Source: Microterricola pindariensis
GTDB taxonomy: Bacteria > Actinomycetota > Actinomycetes > Actinomycetales > Microbacteriaceae
Length of the DNA stretch: 64,000 nt
NCBI RefSeq assembly: GCF_002936985.1
Contig: NZ_MPZN01000001.1
Span: forward strand, 93,836-157,835
Direction of reading: 5' to 3'
Shown: one piece after another, positions 61,186 to 64,000 of the stretch
How positions within the stretch are numbered: position 1 is the first letter of the stretch
Layout of the letters: each line of letters begins with the position of its first letter
The notes under the pieces: generated by a model
What the model saw: the letters and a program-made list of their open reading frames with translations, nothing else
Told to the model about the DNA's origin: nothing
Databases searched by the model: none
Made by a program: the position numbers and the translations under genes

Positions 61186-61744
61186 GCTGTGCTTCTCTTT
61201 CCTTGCCCAGGCCGCGCTGCCGCGCCCAGGTCACGATGTCGTCGGCGATGTGCGAGATCGGCCGAGCGGAGGTGTCAAATGTCACGGTCGCCAGCGACTC
61301 GTAGATGGGGGTGCGGGCCGCGGCGATCGCCGCCCAGCGCTCCACGGCCGCGTCCGCATCGCCGTCGCTGTCGAGGAGCGGCCGTCCGCCGGAGAGCCGG
61401 CGGCCGACGGCCTCGCGGCTGACGGTCAGCAACACGACGGTGTGCCCGGCCAGCTCGGCCTGGGTCGCGGCGTCCAGCACGGCTCCCCCGCCGAGCGCGA
61501 CGACGGCCTCCTCGGCCAGAGCGTCGTGGACGGCCGCCCGCTCGAGCCGGCGGAACTCCGACTCGCCGTGCGCGGCGAAGATCTCCGGGATCGGCCCGTG
61601 CACGGCGCTGACCAGCTTGTCGGTGTCGCGGAAGGGCACGTCGAGGCCGCGGGCGACCAGGCGCCCGATCTTGGACTTGCCCGCCGCCATCGGGCCGATG
61701 AAGACGAGCGGCAGCACCGGCTCTCGCCCCGCCGGCGCGCTCAT
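61178..61744 (-). CDS. aroK: Shikimate kinase
   Basis: Fifth step of the shikimate pathway. 188 aa. P-loop GPMAAGKSKIGR (about 17-28; the usual GxGKS Gly is Ala here), DTDKLV (about 40-45), GESEFRRLE (about 60-68), VVALGGGAVLD and the lid GRRLSGGRPLL. ATG at 61744 is preferred; a TTG 18 bp upstream would overlap aroC. Order aroE-aroC-aroK-aroB is standard in Actinobacteria. Confidence 0.96.
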   Translation of the reverse strand: MSAPAGREPVLPLVFIGPMAAGKSKIGRLVARGLDVPFRDTDKLVSAVHGPIPEIFAAHGESEFRRLERAAVHDALAEEAVVALGGGAVLDAATQAELAGHTVVLLTVSREAVGRRLSGGRPLLDSDGDADAAVERWAAIAAARTPIYESLATVTFDTSARPISHIADDIVTWARQRGLGKEREAQRD

Positions 61745-61754
61745 CAATGGCTCG

Positions 61755-62963
61755 CTAGTCAACGGCGCGGCTGGCGCTTCCGGTGGCCAGGCGGCTCGGG
61801 ATGGCGGCCAGGTATCCGGCCAAGTTGCGCCGGGTCTCCCCGATCGAGTCGCCGCCGAACTTCTCCAGCATGGCGTTGGCCAGCGTGAGGGCGACCATCG
61901 CCTCGGCGACGACGCCGGCCGCGGGGACCGCGCAGACGTCGGAGCGCTGGTGGTGGGCGGATGCCGCCTCGCCGGTGGCCACGTCGACGGTGCGCAGCGA
62001 GTGCGGCACGGTCGCGATGGGCTTCATGCCGGCCCGCACCCGGAGCAGGGTGCCGGTGCTCATGCCGCCCTCGATGCCGCCGGCCTTGTCGCTGGCGCGC
62101 ACGATCTCGCCGCCGTCGACGAAGAGCTCGTCGTGGGCCTGGGAGCCGCGGCGGGTGGTGGTGAGGAAGCCGTCGCCGACCTCGACGCCCTTGATCGCCT
62201 GGATGCCCATCAGCGCGCTCGAGAGCTGCGCGTCCAGGCGGCGGTCGCCGTGCACGTAGGAGCCGAGTCCCGGCGGCACGCCGTAGGCGAGCACCTCGAC
62301 GACGCCGCCGAGGGTGTCGCCCTCCTTGTGGGCGTCGTCGACCTCGGCCACCATGAGCGCGCTCGTGGCGGGGTCGAAGCAGCGCAGCGGGTCGGCGTCC
62401 AGGGTGTCGACGTCATCCGGGGTCGGCAACGCGCTGCCCTCCGGAACGCGCACGGGGCCGATGGACAGGGTGTGGCTGACCAGGCGGATGCCGAGCTCGG
62501 AGAGGAAGGAGCGGGCTACGGCGCCGAGGGCGACGCGGGCGGCGGTCTCGCGCGCGCTGGCGCGCTCGAGCACCGGGCGGGCCTCGTCGAAGTCGTACTT
62601 CTGCATGCCGACGAGGTCGGCGTGGCCCGGGCGCGGGCGGGTGAGCGCCGCGCCGCGGCCGCGGCCCAGCTTGGACTCGTCGATGGGCTCTGCGCTCATC
62701 ACGTCTTTCCACTTCGGCCACTCGGAGTTGCCGATGCGCAGGGCGACGGGGCTGCCGAGGCTCTGCCCGTGGCGCACACCGCCGGAGATGTTCAGCTCAT
62801 CCTGCTCGAACTTCATGCGCGCGCCCCGGCCGTAGCCGAGTTTGCGGCGCGCCAGGTCGGCACGGATGTCGTCCAACGCGATCGGGACGCCCGCGGGCAG
62901 TCCTTCGATCACGGCAATGAGTTCTGGGCCGTGGGATTCCCCGGCGGTGAGCCAACGCAGCAT
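61755..62963 (-). CDS. aroC: Chorismate synthase
   Basis: Final step to chorismate, needing reduced FMN. 402 aa. [15 protein letters not shown] opens the family, with the second conserved His region in [14 protein letters not shown] and the third signature [24 protein letters not shown] near the C-terminus. ATG 62963 is 5 bp after the aroE stop. It supplies chorismate for TrpE further left in the window. Confidence 0.98.
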   Translation of the reverse strand: MLRWLTAGESHGPELIAVIEGLPAGVPIALDDIRADLARRKLGYGRGARMKFEQDELNISGGVRHGQSLGSPVALRIGNSEWPKWKDVMSAEPIDESKLGRGRGAALTRPRPGHADLVGMQKYDFDEARPVLERASARETAARVALGAVARSFLSELGIRLVSHTLSIGPVRVPEGSALPTPDDVDTLDADPLRCFDPATSALMVAEVDDAHKEGDTLGGVVEVLAYGVPPGLGSYVHGDRRLDAQLSSALMGIQAIKGVEVGDGFLTTTRRGSQAHDELFVDGGEIVRASDKAGGIEGGMSTGTLLRVRAGMKPIATVPHSLRTVDVATGEAASAHHQRSDVCAVPAAGVVAEAMVALTLANAMLEKFGGDSIGETRRNLAGYLAAIPSRLATGSASRAVD

Positions 62964-62968
62964 GGTGT

Positions 62969-63838
62969 CTATCCTTCCACAGCGTCGGCCATCGCCCGGA
63001 ACACGCCGGCCTCGTCCGGCAGCGGGGCGTGCGGGTCGCCGGAGACGAAGATGCGCACCTGCACGAGGGCCTGGTGCAGCAGCATCCCGAGCCCGGACAT
63101 CAGCTGGCCGCCGGCCGCCTGCCACTGCGCGCCGAGCGCGCTCGGCCAGGGCGCGTAGGCGACGTCGTAGAGCGGCAGGCCGCCGATCACGCCGGGGTCG
63201 AACACCAGCCCGGTGTCGCTGCCGCCTGGCAGCGTGCTGAGCAGCAGGTCGCTGGCGGATGCCGCGGCGACGGCGCCCCCCAGCGGCACGATGCGCAGGG
63301 CCACGCCGGCCGCGTCGGCCTGCCGCTGCAGGCCGGCCGCCTTGGCCGGGGTGCGGACGGCGACGGTCACGCTGTGCGCGCCGAGCTCGGCGGCGGCGAG
63401 GATCGCGGAGCCGGCCGTCGCTCCCCCGCCGAGGATGCAGACGCTGCCGGCCCGCTGAACCCCGTGTTGGGCGAGCGAGTTGACGATGCCGGCGACATCC
63501 GTGTTGAACCCGCGCAGTCGGCGCCCGCCCGGCGACGGCGTCAGCAGCAGGGTGTTCACGGCGCCGGTCGCGCGCGCCGCCTGGTCGAGCTCGTCGGCCA
63601 GGGCGAACGCCTCGGTCTTCAGCGGCATGGTGAGCGAGAAGCCGCGCCATTCCGGCCCGCGCGCGGCCAGGAATCCGGCAAGCTCCGGCTCGGTCAGCTC
63701 GACCCGGTCATAGTCCCAGTCCAGCCCGAGGGCCGCGTAGGCGGCGGCGTGGATGGCCGGCGACTGGGAGTGCGCGATCGGCGAGCCGAGCACGGCGAGC
63801 CGGTTCTGGGCAGGCTGGCTCACGGCTGCAGCGCTCAC
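62969..63838 (-). CDS. aroE: Shikimate dehydrogenase
   Basis: Fourth step, NADP-dependent reduction of 3-dehydroshikimate. 289 aa. Substrate site [17 protein letters not shown] (about 17-33), catalytic Lys in LTMPLKTEA (about 67-75), [10 protein letters not shown] (Asn/Asp), and Rossmann motif [11 protein letters not shown] (about 132-142). GTG at 63838 shares GTGA with the mltG stop; no closer family-like start exists upstream. Confidence 0.94.
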   Translation of the reverse strand: MSAAAVSQPAQNRLAVLGSPIAHSQSPAIHAAAYAALGLDWDYDRVELTEPELAGFLAARGPEWRGFSLTMPLKTEAFALADELDQAARATGAVNTLLLTPSPGGRRLRGFNTDVAGIVNSLAQHGVQRAGSVCILGGGATAGSAILAAAELGAHSVTVAVRTPAKAAGLQRQADAAGVALRIVPLGGAVAAASASDLLLSTLPGGSDTGLVFDPGVIGGLPLYDVAYAPWPSALGAQWQAAGGQLMSGLGMLLHQALVQVRIFVSGDPHAPLPDEAGVFRAMADAVEG

Positions 63839-64000
63839 TGGTACTCCGGGTGCTCGTCCATCCAGTCCAGCCATTTGGCGACGGCGGCGTCGTGCTCCTC
63901 GACGGTGGAGGAGAAGATCGTCTCGCCGGTGTCCAGGTTCCAGGTGACGAAGAACAGCCACGGGCCGTCGGCCGGGTGCAGCGCCGCGTCGATGGCGAGG
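63835..64000 (-). CDS. mltG: Endolytic murein transglycosylase MltG, C-terminal end only
   Basis: The last 54 codons of a gene that enters from the right edge. The residues AIDAALHPADGPWLFFVT, then TGETIFSSTVEEHDAAVAKW, match the conserved MltG C-terminus (usual pattern: AALNPADGDWLYFVT followed by G-x-x-x-F-x-x-T-x-x-EH). MltG cuts nascent glycan strands and is encoded just before aroE in many Actinobacteria. It is too short for standard ORF length cut-offs because the window ends here. The stop overlaps aroE by 4 bp. Confidence 0.85.
   Translation of the reverse strand, partial: LAIDAALHPADGPWLFFVTWNLDTGETIFSSTVEEHDAAVAKWLDWMDEHPEYQ

Overview
The window is about 70% G+C. Its gene content and order point to a high-GC actinobacterium, most likely in or near the family Microbacteriaceae. 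The evidence is the fixed actinobacterial order of housekeeping genes, a proofreading-dead PolA, a PriA without ATPase motifs, the actinobacterial trp-operon membrane proteins, an ANTAR response regulator, and short intergenic repeats (GGTCTCGATACG.../...CTACTCGACC type) that I associate from memory with Microbacteriaceae. Most genes lie on the minus strand, so the biological reading order runs from right to left.

From the right edge: the mltG tail, aroE, aroC, aroK and aroB overlap or abut and make a shikimate-pathway unit. A 66-aa membrane protein and aroQ (shikimate pathway) follow, then a plus-strand CPBP protease, then efp and nusB. Between nusB and pyrR lies an accessory block (about 52.2-57.4 kb) with a frameshifted glycosyltransferase, an APC permease, an MFS exporter and an SDR dehydrogenase on alternating strands. 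The pyrimidine operon comes next (pyrR-pyrB-pyrC-PH-like protein-carA-carB-pyrF). It runs straight into gmk (fused to an mIHF DNA-binding domain), rpoZ, coaBC, metK, priA, fmt and rsmB. A repeat-filled 0.87-kb gap (34.3-35.2 kb) separates rsmB from rpe.

From rpe the series runs hisE-hisG-hisF-hisI-trpE-(two small membrane proteins)-trpC-trpB-trpA-lgt, then gltB-gltD and pyk. The central amino-acid block therefore combines parts of histidine and tryptophan biosynthesis with lgt, glutamate synthase and pyruvate kinase. The rest of the his and trp pathways (for example trpD, trpG, hisA, hisB, hisD, hisH) is not in the window. After the pyk terminator come an acyl-CoA synthetase, tRNA-Leu(CAA), a PdtaR-like ANTAR regulator, a PaaI-type thioesterase, polA and an M20 amidohydrolase. 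Then there is a four-gene unit of poorly characterised proteins (DUF885, DUF4166, TIGR01777-type epimerase, DUF2207-like), rpsA, a methyltransferase, a DUF4126 protein, coaE and uvrB. The left edge cuts a small membrane-protein gene.

Regulation visible in the sequence includes a candidate PyrR-binding hairpin beside the pyrR ribosome-binding site. There are several strong hairpin terminators. A recurring TANNNT hexamer sits 6-7 nt before the start codon of nine genes that begin transcription units, which suggests leaderless mRNAs. I see no phage, transposase, CRISPR array, secondary-metabolite cluster or recognisable new defence system. The most unusual items are the mIHF-Gmk fusion, the repeat-rich rpe-rsmB gap with nested palindromes, the accessory block between nusB and pyrR, and the dispersed GGATGCC/GGCATCC heptamer that forces rare codons.
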